Part shown: in pieces, positions 27,101-34,352 of the stretch
Layout: each line of letters opens with the position of its first letter
Position numbering within the stretch: the first letter of the stretch is position 1
Assembly (NCBI GenBank): GCA_031178475.1
Contig: JAPSIX010000005.1
Coordinates: 1-35,440, forward strand
Source of the DNA: Microbacterium sp.
GTDB taxonomy: Bacteria; Actinomycetota; Actinomycetes; Actinomycetales; Microbacteriaceae
Reading direction: 5' to 3'
DNA length: 35,440 bases
Notes under the pieces: model-generated
Told to the model about the DNA's origin: nothing
Database searches by the model: none
The model's input: only the letters and a program-made list of their open reading frames with translations
Position numbers and translations under genes: made by a program

Positions 27101-27637
27101 ATGACCGTCGCACCCGAAGCATCCGTCCTCGCCCTGCCCGGCAAGCGCCCTCAGCTCGCCGACGAGATCTTCGTGGCCGATGGTGCCCGCATCGTCGGGG
27201 ACGTGACCCTCGCGGAGGGCGCCAGCGTCTGGTACAACGCTGTGCTGCGGGCCGATTCGGCTCCGATCGTGGTCGGCGCGGGAAGCAACGTGCAGGACAA
27301 CGTCTCGGTGCACGTCGACAGCGGTCATGGCGTGGTGATCGGCGAGAAGGTCTCGATCGGGCACAACGCCGTGGTGCACGGCTGCGAGATCGGCGACGGG
27401 TCGCTGATCGGAATGGGCGCCGTGGTGCTGAGCGGGGCAGTCATCGGCGCCGGATGCCTCGTCGCCGGCGGTGCCGTGGTTCTCAGCGGCACGGTGGTTC
27501 CGGACGGCTCCCTGGTCGCCGGCGTCCCCGCGAAGGTGCGCCGTTCGCTGACCGAAGAGGAGCGCGCCGACCTCGTCAACAACGCCGAGATCTACCTGCG
27601 GCACGTGCAGACGCACCGTGGGTCGACAGTGGTCTGA
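27101..27637 (+). CDS. Gamma carbonic anhydrase-like hexapeptide-repeat protein
   Basis: Left-handed beta-helix pattern, DGARIVGDVTLAEGASVWYNAVLRAD...SIGHNAVVHGCEIGDGSLIGMGAVVLSGAVIG. Confidence 0.93.
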   Translation: MTVAPEASVLALPGKRPQLADEIFVADGARIVGDVTLAEGASVWYNAVLRADSAPIVVGAGSNVQDNVSVHVDSGHGVVIGEKVSIGHNAVVHGCEIGDGSLIGMGAVVLSGAVIGAGCLVAGGAVVLSGTVVPDGSLVAGVPAKVRRSLTEEERADLVNNAEIYLRHVQTHRGSTVV

Positions 27638-27639
27638 AC

Positions 27640-27716
27640 TGGTGGGGCGGGTGGGACTTGAACCCACGATCGTCGGGTTATGAGCCCGCTGCCTTGACCA
27701 GCTTGGCCACCGCCCC
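27640..27716 (-). tRNA. tRNA with CAT anticodon (elongator Met or Ile2, not resolved)
   Basis: Minus strand GGGGCGGTGGCCAAGCTGGTCAAGGCAGCGGGCTCATAACCCGACGATCGTGGGTTCAAGTCCCACCCGCCCCACCA. Confidence 0.93.
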
Positions 27717-27759
27717 GTGAGCTTCCAGCCTACCGGTGCTCCCGGCCTCGTCCGTGCGC

Positions 27760-28041
27760 TCAACCGTCACTCTGCTCGTGCCGTTCCTCGGGTTCGGGGG
27801 AGTCGATCACGCCGATTCCCACAGCCTGATGGTCGGGCTCAGGCTCCTCGCGCGGCGGCGCCTTGGGCTCCTCGCCGGGGTCCTTCTCGGTGCTCGGCTC
27901 GCTCAACTCCTCATTCGTGGGCTGCTGCGGGCGCTCCGGCCGCCCTTCAGCCTTCATCTGCTCGTCCTGAGTGTTCTCCGCCGTGTCGGCCCCCGAGTTC
28001 TCCTGAGCATTCTCGGAAGTGCTCTCGTCCTGCTGGTTCAT
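27760..28041 (-). CDS. Acidic low-complexity hypothetical protein
   Basis: 93-aa ORF MNQQDESTSENAQENSGADTAENTQDEQ... rich in E/D/Q/N/P. Confidence 0.55.
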   Translation of the reverse strand: MNQQDESTSENAQENSGADTAENTQDEQMKAEGRPERPQQPTNEELSEPSTEKDPGEEPKAPPREEPEPDHQAVGIGVIDSPEPEERHEQSDG

Positions 28042-28225
28042 GTCTGCTCCCTTCCGGGGCCACCGGCCCCACTGCACCGCAGAATAGGGCCCCGGTCGCC
28101 CCTGGATCGAGGGGCTCGACAAGTGGCGCGAAGCCGCGTAGCGAACTCGACGGGGACCCGTAGCATCCGGAGGCCGCCCAGGCAAGCATTTGGCGCGCTG
28201 GCACCATCACGGCCAGAGTCGAGAG

Positions 28226-29191
28226 GTGGAACAGAAGCGCAGAACCCTCGGTTTCATCGTGCGTCGCGTCGCGCGCGGCTTTTTCGGAACCGGAGCGGCG
28301 GACGCCGCGGCCGGGCTCGCCTTCTACACACTGCTGTCGATGTTCCCGGCACTGATCGCGGCGTTCTCCGTCATCGGTCTGTTCGGCGAGAAGCGCGGGG
28401 CAGCGCGCGCCGTTCTCGACGCGCTCAGCGAGGTCCTGGCGCCAGACACCGTCGACGCCGTCCGCGAGCCGATCCAGGCCGTCGCGAAGGCCTCCGGTGC
28501 CGGGTGGGTGCTCGTCATCGGCCTGGCCGTCGCGCTCTGGTCGGTCGCCCGTTACATCACCGCCTTCAGCCATGCGATGAATCGCATCTACGGCGTGCCC
28601 GAGGGGCGTCCGCTGTGGAAGGCCAAGCCGGCGCACCTTCTGCTCACGGCGGTCGTCTTCGTGCTCGTCCTCACGGCGACCGGGCTCGCCGCGATCAGTT
28701 GGCCGCTGGCGCAGTACATCGGCGATGCCATCGGGGCGGGGGAGAATGCTCTGACCGTGTGGCGGATCCTGCGGTGGCCCGCCGTGATCCTGCTGGTGAT
28801 GTTCGTGGTGGCGCTGCTCTATTACTTCGCGCCGAACGTCGAGCACCCGCGATTCCGGTGGATCAGCATCGGCGCCGCGCTCGCCCTGGTGGTTCTGGCC
28901 CTGGCATCCGCCGGCTTCGCGTTCTACGTCTCCCGGCTGGCGGACTACGACCGCGTCTACGGCTCCTTCGCCGGTGTGGTGATCCTGCTGCTCTGGCTGT
29001 GGATCGCGAACATGGCCCTGCTGATCGGCGCCCTCTTCGACGCGGAGATCGAGCGTGCCAGGGAGCTCAAGCAGGGCGAGCCCGCCGAACGCCGCATCCA
29101 GCTGCCGTTGCGCGACACCGACCGCATCGCCAACGTCGTGCGCCACGACCTCGAGGACGAGCAGACGGCTCGGCAGATCAAGAAGTCATGA
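28226..29191 (+). CDS. YihY/BrkB-family inner membrane protein
   Basis: DAAAGLAFYTLLSMFPALIAAFSVIGLF...YGSFAGVVILLLWLWIANMALLIGALFDAEIER. Start uncertain (GTG 28226). Confidence 0.93.
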   Translation: MEQKRRTLGFIVRRVARGFFGTGAADAAAGLAFYTLLSMFPALIAAFSVIGLFGEKRGAARAVLDALSEVLAPDTVDAVREPIQAVAKASGAGWVLVIGLAVALWSVARYITAFSHAMNRIYGVPEGRPLWKAKPAHLLLTAVVFVLVLTATGLAAISWPLAQYIGDAIGAGENALTVWRILRWPAVILLVMFVVALLYYFAPNVEHPRFRWISIGAALALVVLALASAGFAFYVSRLADYDRVYGSFAGVVILLLWLWIANMALLIGALFDAEIERARELKQGEPAERRIQLPLRDTDRIANVVRHDLEDEQTARQIKKS

Positions 29192-29401
29192 GCGCACATG
29201 TTCGGTGGGGTACCGGTCGCGGACGCGCTCGGTGAAGAACCTTCCGAGGCTCGCCGCCGCGATCAGCTCTCGATACACGGATGCCGGTACCGCGTAGTAC
29301 CGGTACACCTCACCGCCCGTGAACTCGATCTCCAGCGCAGCGGTCGCGCTGTCGTAGCCCACCCCGACGAGCGCGGACGACTCCACCGGTTGTCGCCTCA
29401 T
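29186..29401 (-). CDS. KTSC domain protein
   Basis: VESSALVGVGYDSATAALEIEFTGGEVYRYYAVPASVYRELIAAASLGRFF. Confidence 0.88.
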   Translation of the reverse strand: MRRQPVESSALVGVGYDSATAALEIEFTGGEVYRYYAVPASVYRELIAAASLGRFFTERVRDRYPTEHVRS

Positions 29402-30270
29402 GAGCCGCCCACCGGGCCGTCGCCGACGAGGCGCGCCAGCGCCACAGCGTCGTGCGGTGCGTGACCACGGGCGTCGTTGTCGAAGTAGACGTACACGTCG
29501 CGCTCGTCGCCGCCGGTGGCCCACGCGGTTGCGCGACCGGCCCAGATCTGCAACTCCTCGGGTGTGTACCCGCTGTGGTACAGCTCGGTCGAGCCGTGCA
29601 GACGCACGTAGACGAAATCAGCAGTGATGTCCTCGAAGAGCGGCCAGCGTCCCGCGGTGTCGGCGACCGTCATGGCGACGCCGTGTGAGCGCAGCAGATC
29701 GGCGAAACGAGGGTCGGCGAAGCTCGCCGACCGCGGCTCGATCGCGTGGCGGAGTGGCCGGTCCTCTTCGATCTCCAGCCACGCGCGCCCGTCGAGGCGC
29801 TCGTCGTGATTCCGCGCGATCGCGAGCGCCTCGCCGGTGGTCTGCGGGAGGGCGGCCAGGAACGCGGCGAGCAGGTCGGGTTCGAACTCCTGCCGCTCGG
29901 GCAGCTGCCACAGTATCGGGCCCAGTGCTGGTCCGAGCGCGAGCACGCCGGATGCCAGGAAGTTGGCCAGCGCCGCCCGCGCGTCGCGCAGACGCAGCAT
30001 GTGGGTGATATAGCGCGACCCCTTCACCGCGAACACGAAACCGGTCGGCACGCTCTCCCGCCACCGGCGGTAGCTCCCTGGGCGCTGCAGCGAGTAGAAC
30101 GAGCCGTTGAGCTCTGCCGTTGACATGGTCAGCCCGATGTGCTCGAGCTCGCGCCGCTGCGGCAGCCCTGGTGGGTAGAAGTCACCCCGCCATGACGGGT
30201 AGCGCCAGCCCGACGTGCCGACGCGCACCCGGCCGCGTCGATCCGCCTGCCCCTCGGCATCCGTCTCCAT
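29398..30270 (-). CDS. DUF72 family protein
   Basis: VRVGTSGWRYPSWRGDFYPPGLPQRRELEHIGLTMSTAELNGSFYSLQRP...FVYVRLHGS. ATGA overlap with the KTSC gene. Confidence 0.93.
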   Translation of the reverse strand: METDAEGQADRRGRVRVGTSGWRYPSWRGDFYPPGLPQRRELEHIGLTMSTAELNGSFYSLQRPGSYRRWRESVPTGFVFAVKGSRYITHMLRLRDARAALANFLASGVLALGPALGPILWQLPERQEFEPDLLAAFLAALPQTTGEALAIARNHDERLDGRAWLEIEEDRPLRHAIEPRSASFADPRFADLLRSHGVAMTVADTAGRWPLFEDITADFVYVRLHGSTELYHSGYTPEELQIWAGRATAWATGGDERDVYVYFDNDARGHAPHDAVALARLVGDGPVGGS

Positions 30271-30370
30271 CCCAGGATCGTAGGCAGCGCGACGATGGCG
30301 GACGCAACCCCCTTTCCTCGCCGCGGGCGGCACGGCATCATGAACTCGACCGCACACCGAGGAGGACGAC

Positions 30371-30598
30371 ATGACCGGATTCCCGCACGATCAGGCCGCC
30401 GGCGTTCCCGCGGACGACGTACCCGAGGCCGACCTGCTCGATCAGGAGCGAGCGGCGTGGGACGACACAACCGACGATCCGGAACGGCCGGTCGCCGACC
30501 CTCTACCGTCGACGGACGACATCGACGCCGACCCGGCGGACGTCATCGACCAGGCGCGTGAACTGCCCGAAGAGGACGACCCCCTGCCTGAGGAGTGA
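30371..30598 (+). CDS. Small acidic hypothetical protein
   Basis: 75-aa ORF, very Asp/Glu/Pro-rich, preceded by GAGGAGGACGAC. Confidence 0.55.
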   Translation: MTGFPHDQAAGVPADDVPEADLLDQERAAWDDTTDDPERPVADPLPSTDDIDADPADVIDQARELPEEDDPLPEE

Positions 30599-30610
30599 AC
30601 GAGCCGGGCG

Positions 30611-32608
30611 TCACATCACGTTGCCGATGTAGGAGTACTTGACGAACACCTCCGACGCGATGCCCGATTCCTCGAGCACACCCTGCAGGGCGCTCATCAT
30701 GTAGTTGGAATCCCAGCCCATGTAGAGGAAGTGGCTCTCGTCCAGCGCGTCCCAGTGACCCTTCCACGCCATCGCGTCGTAGATCGGCCCGCCGTGGCGT
30801 GCGCTGTACGCCACAGCGGCGCGGCGCTCGTCGGTCCACGCTCTGCGGAAGATGCGATTGAAGAGCGCCTTGACATCCTTGACCTCCCAGTGCTCCCCGC
30901 GGTACTCGACGTAGTCGAACTCACGCTCCCACCCGGCGGGCCACCCGCGGCGGCGCACGGCGTCAAGGATCGGCGTGAGACCGTCATCGTCGATCTCCGG
31001 CAGCGCCGGACGGGCCCAGATGCGCACGAACTCCGCCGCCAGCCGCACGGTGCGCTCGGCGATCGCCGCGGTGCCCCATCCCGGCAACTCCGCGAGCTCG
31101 CTGGTGGCGGGCACGGCGCTTCGCGCGTAGGCGCCGGTCTGCTTGTCGGGGAACGACCCGCCGAACACCCTCTCGCTGAGCGGCTGCTCGAGCAGCGTGA
31201 GGTTGCCCAGCGTAGGAGCGAGCGCGCGGTGGCTGTTCTGCTCGTCCTCGCTGTACTCGCTCCACTCCCGGATGCCGTCACCCGACCACGAGTCGGCGGG
31301 AGCGGCGGGCACGATGTGCTCGACATCGAAACCGGTGGGATCCTCCACACCCTCGATGCGGCTGAGCACGTACGCCGGATGCGGCAGCTCGCCGTACTTC
31401 AGAACGGCGCTGACGCGCTCGTCGGACGGCGTGATGCGCGCGACAGCGCGCATCAGCGAGTCTCGTCCCTCGGCGCGCGCCCGGCACAGCCGTGCGATCA
31501 GCCGGTCGGTCGGCAGCCCCACCACCGCCCGGCGCAGCAGCATCGCCTGCACCCACTCCAGAGTCTCGATCAGCTCGTCGCGTTCGATCAGTCCCGCCCG
31601 GTGGTCGCCGTACGCGCTCATGACCAGCGGGTGCGCGATGCGCCCGAAGGTGTTGACGTACGTCAGCTGACGGCGCACCTCCTCATCCGCTTCGCGGGAC
31701 GGGTCGAGCAGGATGCCGTAGATCTCGGCGTACTCCCGCCACACGGCGGCGTTCGAACGCAGGTGTGCGGCGTCCAGGCGCGGGAACCGCTCGCGGAACG
31801 CCGCGTAGACACCGTGTTCGCCGGCGGCGGCAACCTCTCGGCCGCCGGTCATGACCAGGTAGTGCCGCCAGAAGGCTCCGATGCTCTCGCCGGTGTGTCG
31901 TTCGATAGGCAGCCAGTACTCGTCCTCAACGGCGAGCTGCTCGGCGTGCGACAACCCCATGAGGATGTAGTTGTGGATCAGCTCGTGGTCGCGCAGCGGC
32001 TCACCCGTGGAGTTCAGGCTCTCGAAGATCTGCTGGGCGTTCGCACTGGCGCCGAGAGTGATGGACACATGCTCGAGCTTGCGCAGGCCCCGCCAGATCC
32101 GAGGTGCCTCGTCCGCCTGCACCTGACTGCGGAAGAACGCATAGTTGTCATCGAACCGCGACTCGCGGTCGGCGTCATCGCGCCGATCGAGCACCACGGA
32201 CTCATACAGGTCGGCCCAGGCGTCGTGCGGGCGCAGCTTCGTCCGGGCCGGGTCGTTCTCGCGCACCAGCACGCGCTGCAGCTCGGCTGCCAACGATGGG
32301 TCGCTGTCGCGCACGGCGTGATGCAGTGCCGCCACCAACAGCATGATCGTCGTGATGCGCTGCTGGCCGTCGATGAGGATCAGGTCGTCGCGCTCGGCAT
32401 CCTCGGCGGAGAGGATCGATCCGATGAAGTGCCGGTGCGCATCATCCTCACTCGCCACGGCCCGGATGTCGCTGAGCAGTTTCTCGCATCCGCCGATGTC
32501 CCAGCGGTACTGCCGCTGGTAGACCGGGACGACGATCGTCGTGGACGGTGACGACAGCCATTCGACGGTGCTGACTGCGTTCGCTTCGACATTGGTCGCC
32601 GTTGCCAT
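30611..32608 (-). CDS. DUF262 + DUF1524 protein (GmrSD-like)
   Basis: N-terminal VPVYQRQYRW...HFIGSIL...LILIDGQQRITTIMLL (DUF262). Central VEHIVPAAP...TLGNLTLLEQPL (DUF1524/HNH-like). Extra C-terminal module. Confidence 0.88.
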   Translation of the reverse strand: MATATNVEANAVSTVEWLSSPSTTIVVPVYQRQYRWDIGGCEKLLSDIRAVASEDDAHRHFIGSILSAEDAERDDLILIDGQQRITTIMLLVAALHHAVRDSDPSLAAELQRVLVRENDPARTKLRPHDAWADLYESVVLDRRDDADRESRFDDNYAFFRSQVQADEAPRIWRGLRKLEHVSITLGASANAQQIFESLNSTGEPLRDHELIHNYILMGLSHAEQLAVEDEYWLPIERHTGESIGAFWRHYLVMTGGREVAAAGEHGVYAAFRERFPRLDAAHLRSNAAVWREYAEIYGILLDPSREADEEVRRQLTYVNTFGRIAHPLVMSAYGDHRAGLIERDELIETLEWVQAMLLRRAVVGLPTDRLIARLCRARAEGRDSLMRAVARITPSDERVSAVLKYGELPHPAYVLSRIEGVEDPTGFDVEHIVPAAPADSWSGDGIREWSEYSEDEQNSHRALAPTLGNLTLLEQPLSERVFGGSFPDKQTGAYARSAVPATSELAELPGWGTAAIAERTVRLAAEFVRIWARPALPEIDDDGLTPILDAVRRRGWPAGWEREFDYVEYRGEHWEVKDVKALFNRIFRRAWTDERRAAVAYSARHGGPIYDAMAWKGHWDALDESHFLYMGWDSNYMMSALQGVLEESGIASEVFVKYSYIGNVM

Positions 32609-32713
32609 AACTGAGTGATGCCTCCGATTGGCGGGAAGACGTGGGCCGCCGCGTCGAGTCTAGTCGCCGTCTTTTCGCAGCCGCGGTGGCGCCAGGGCGC
32701 GCCGAGGAGCGCC

Positions 32714-32729
32714 AGGTAGGCTTGCCTAA
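32714..32729. promoter_or_regulatory. Candidate DtxR/IdeR-type iron box
   Basis: AGGTAGGCTTGCCTAA, containing the near-palindrome TAGGC-TT-GCCTA. Resembles TTAGGTTAGSCTAACCTAA with a 1-bp gap. Confidence 0.45.
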
Positions 32730-32769
32730 GTAGGGCCTGTAAAAACGTGCTGGCCCCTTACGAAAGGAC

Positions 32770-33555
32770 ATGGCTCAGATCATGGGATACATCAAGTCCG
32801 CAGCCCTGGAGGAGAAGGGCTTCGTCATCCTGGACCGCTATGACCAGGAGGTCGACCCCAAGGAGTGGCTCGACATCGAGTATGTCGACTGGAAGTCCTC
32901 GGGCGACACCCGCTTCGCCCCGCTCGCCAGCGCCAAGGGCGAGATCGAGTGCAACGGCTTCTGGAACCACAAGCCCCCGCGGACCGACAAGGACGGCGTG
33001 TGGATCGACTCGCAGGTCGAGAAGGCGCCGAACCTCACCCGCCGCGCCCAGGAGCCGGGTGCGAACGTCGGTCGCTGCCGGGTGATCGAACTGCAGCCCA
33101 CGCCCTACGGGGAGTGCCTGTACAACCTGCACCAGGACGACAACAACCGCCTCAACCCCGACGGCACCGGCTGGGTCGTTCGCGGCTTCTTCAACCTCAC
33201 CGACGACAAGGACAGCTATTTCGTCCTGCGCGAGAACCGCACCGACCCGAGCATCGAGTACCGCATCGCGCTGCCCGCCGGTGCCCAGCTCATCGTCGAC
33301 ACCCAGCGCCTGTGGCACGCGACCACGCACAACGGCAGCGAGCCGCGTTACTGCCTGATCACGTCGTGGACCTCCGGTCCTGAGCTGGACGCATACATCG
33401 AGAAGTACAACGGCACCGACCAGCACGAGCAGGTCGAGGTGTCGCAGGATGTGCTCGAAGCCGGCTACGCCGAGCAGGCCCGTCGCGACGCCGCCCGCGC
33501 CGCGTACTACGCCGCGAAGGGCCAGCAGGTCAAGCAGGCCATGAGCGAGGCCTGA
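32770..33555 (+). CDS. Uncharacterised protein with HxD...H...R signature (2OG-Fe(II) oxygenase-like)
   Basis: 261 aa, RBS GAAAGGA. LYNLHQDDNNR...LWHATTHNGSEPRYCLITS gives H121-x-D123, H183, R193. Confidence 0.75.
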   Translation: MAQIMGYIKSAALEEKGFVILDRYDQEVDPKEWLDIEYVDWKSSGDTRFAPLASAKGEIECNGFWNHKPPRTDKDGVWIDSQVEKAPNLTRRAQEPGANVGRCRVIELQPTPYGECLYNLHQDDNNRLNPDGTGWVVRGFFNLTDDKDSYFVLRENRTDPSIEYRIALPAGAQLIVDTQRLWHATTHNGSEPRYCLITSWTSGPELDAYIEKYNGTDQHEQVEVSQDVLEAGYAEQARRDAARAAYYAAKGQQVKQAMSEA

Positions 33556-33571
33556 TTCGTTCGTTCTTCCG

Positions 33572-33601
33572 GAGGCCCTGGTCCACGCGGACCGGGGCCT
33601 C
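33572..33601 (+). terminator. Intrinsic terminator-like hairpin
   Basis: GAGGCCCTGGTCC-ACGC-GGACCGGGGCCTC: 13-bp stem with one G-T pair just after the CDS. Confidence 0.75.
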
Positions 33602-33609
33602 TGTCGTCT

Positions 33610-33631
33610 GAAATCACACGCTTGTGATTTC
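33610..33631. promoter_or_regulatory. Perfect 9+9 bp operator-like palindrome
   Basis: GAAATCACA-CGCT-TGTGATTTC. Overlaps TTGTGA (33622-33627), 17 nt before GAGAAT (33645-33650). Confidence 0.6.
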
Positions 33632-33729
33632 GGCGGGTGTGGGTGAGAATAGGCCCATAACCGCATAGCTCGCCGCATCACTTCGGATCAGGTCGTAGGG
33701 GAAGACGTACCTGATGAAACGGAGAGATC

Positions 33730-34233
33730 ATGGCGACGGGATACGCACGCGGAGTGGTGTACATCCACTCCGCCCCTCGCGCGCTCTGCCCGCACCTCGA
33801 ATGGGCGGTCGGAGGCGCTATCGGTCGTGCCGTCAGCTTCGACTGGAGCGACCAGCCCGTTCAGGAGGGCACCCGGCGGGCGGAGTTCTACTGGGACGGC
33901 CCGGTCGGGACCGGCGCTGCACTGGCCACGGCGATCCGCGGCTGGGAGCATCTGCGCTTCGAGGTCACCGAGGACCCGACGCCGCGAAGCGATGGCGGGC
34001 GCTGGCTGCACACGCCCGACCTCGGCATCCACTACGCCCAGACGGATGCCGCGGGCAACATCGTCGTCGGTGAGGACCGCATCCGCTATGCGATGGAGAT
34101 CGCCGGCGGCAATGCGGTCGAGCTGCAGCGTGAGCTCGCGGTCGCGCTCGGCTCGGCCTGGGATGAGGAGCTGGAGCCCTTCCGCCACGCGAGCGACGAC
34201 GCACGCGTGGTGTGGCTGCACAAAGTGGGCTAG
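33730..34233 (+). CDS. DUF3145 family protein
   Basis: GYARGVVYIHSAPRALCPHLEWAVGGAIG...WSDQPVQEGTRRAEFYWDGPVGTGAALATAIRGWEHLRFEVTEDP. Confidence 0.9.
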   Translation: MATGYARGVVYIHSAPRALCPHLEWAVGGAIGRAVSFDWSDQPVQEGTRRAEFYWDGPVGTGAALATAIRGWEHLRFEVTEDPTPRSDGGRWLHTPDLGIHYAQTDAAGNIVVGEDRIRYAMEIAGGNAVELQRELAVALGSAWDEELEPFRHASDDARVVWLHKVG

Positions 34234-34313
34234 AAGACCTGCGGAGGAGGCGCGAGTACCGGCATCCGGTGAGTGATCCCGGGAGCCGAGAAGGCGAATC
34301 CTCCGCACATACG

Positions 34314-34345
34314 ACAGCGACCCCCGTTTCGACGGGGGTCGCTGT
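34314..34345. terminator. Terminator hairpin with TTCG loop between DUF3145 and fabF
   Basis: ACAGCGACCCCCGT-TTCG-ACGGGGGTCGCTGT: perfect 14-bp stem between convergent genes. Confidence 0.85.
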
Positions 34346-34352
34346 GCGTTGG

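Noticed and set aside
30731-32551. 606-aa ORF opposite the DUF262 gene
   Set aside because: Shadow frame; the minus-strand protein carries clear DUF262/DUF1524 motifs.
30611-32608. Calling the DUF262 gene sspE or a BREX brxU
   Set aside because: No Ssp/Dnd or BREX partner genes in the window; family-level naming only.
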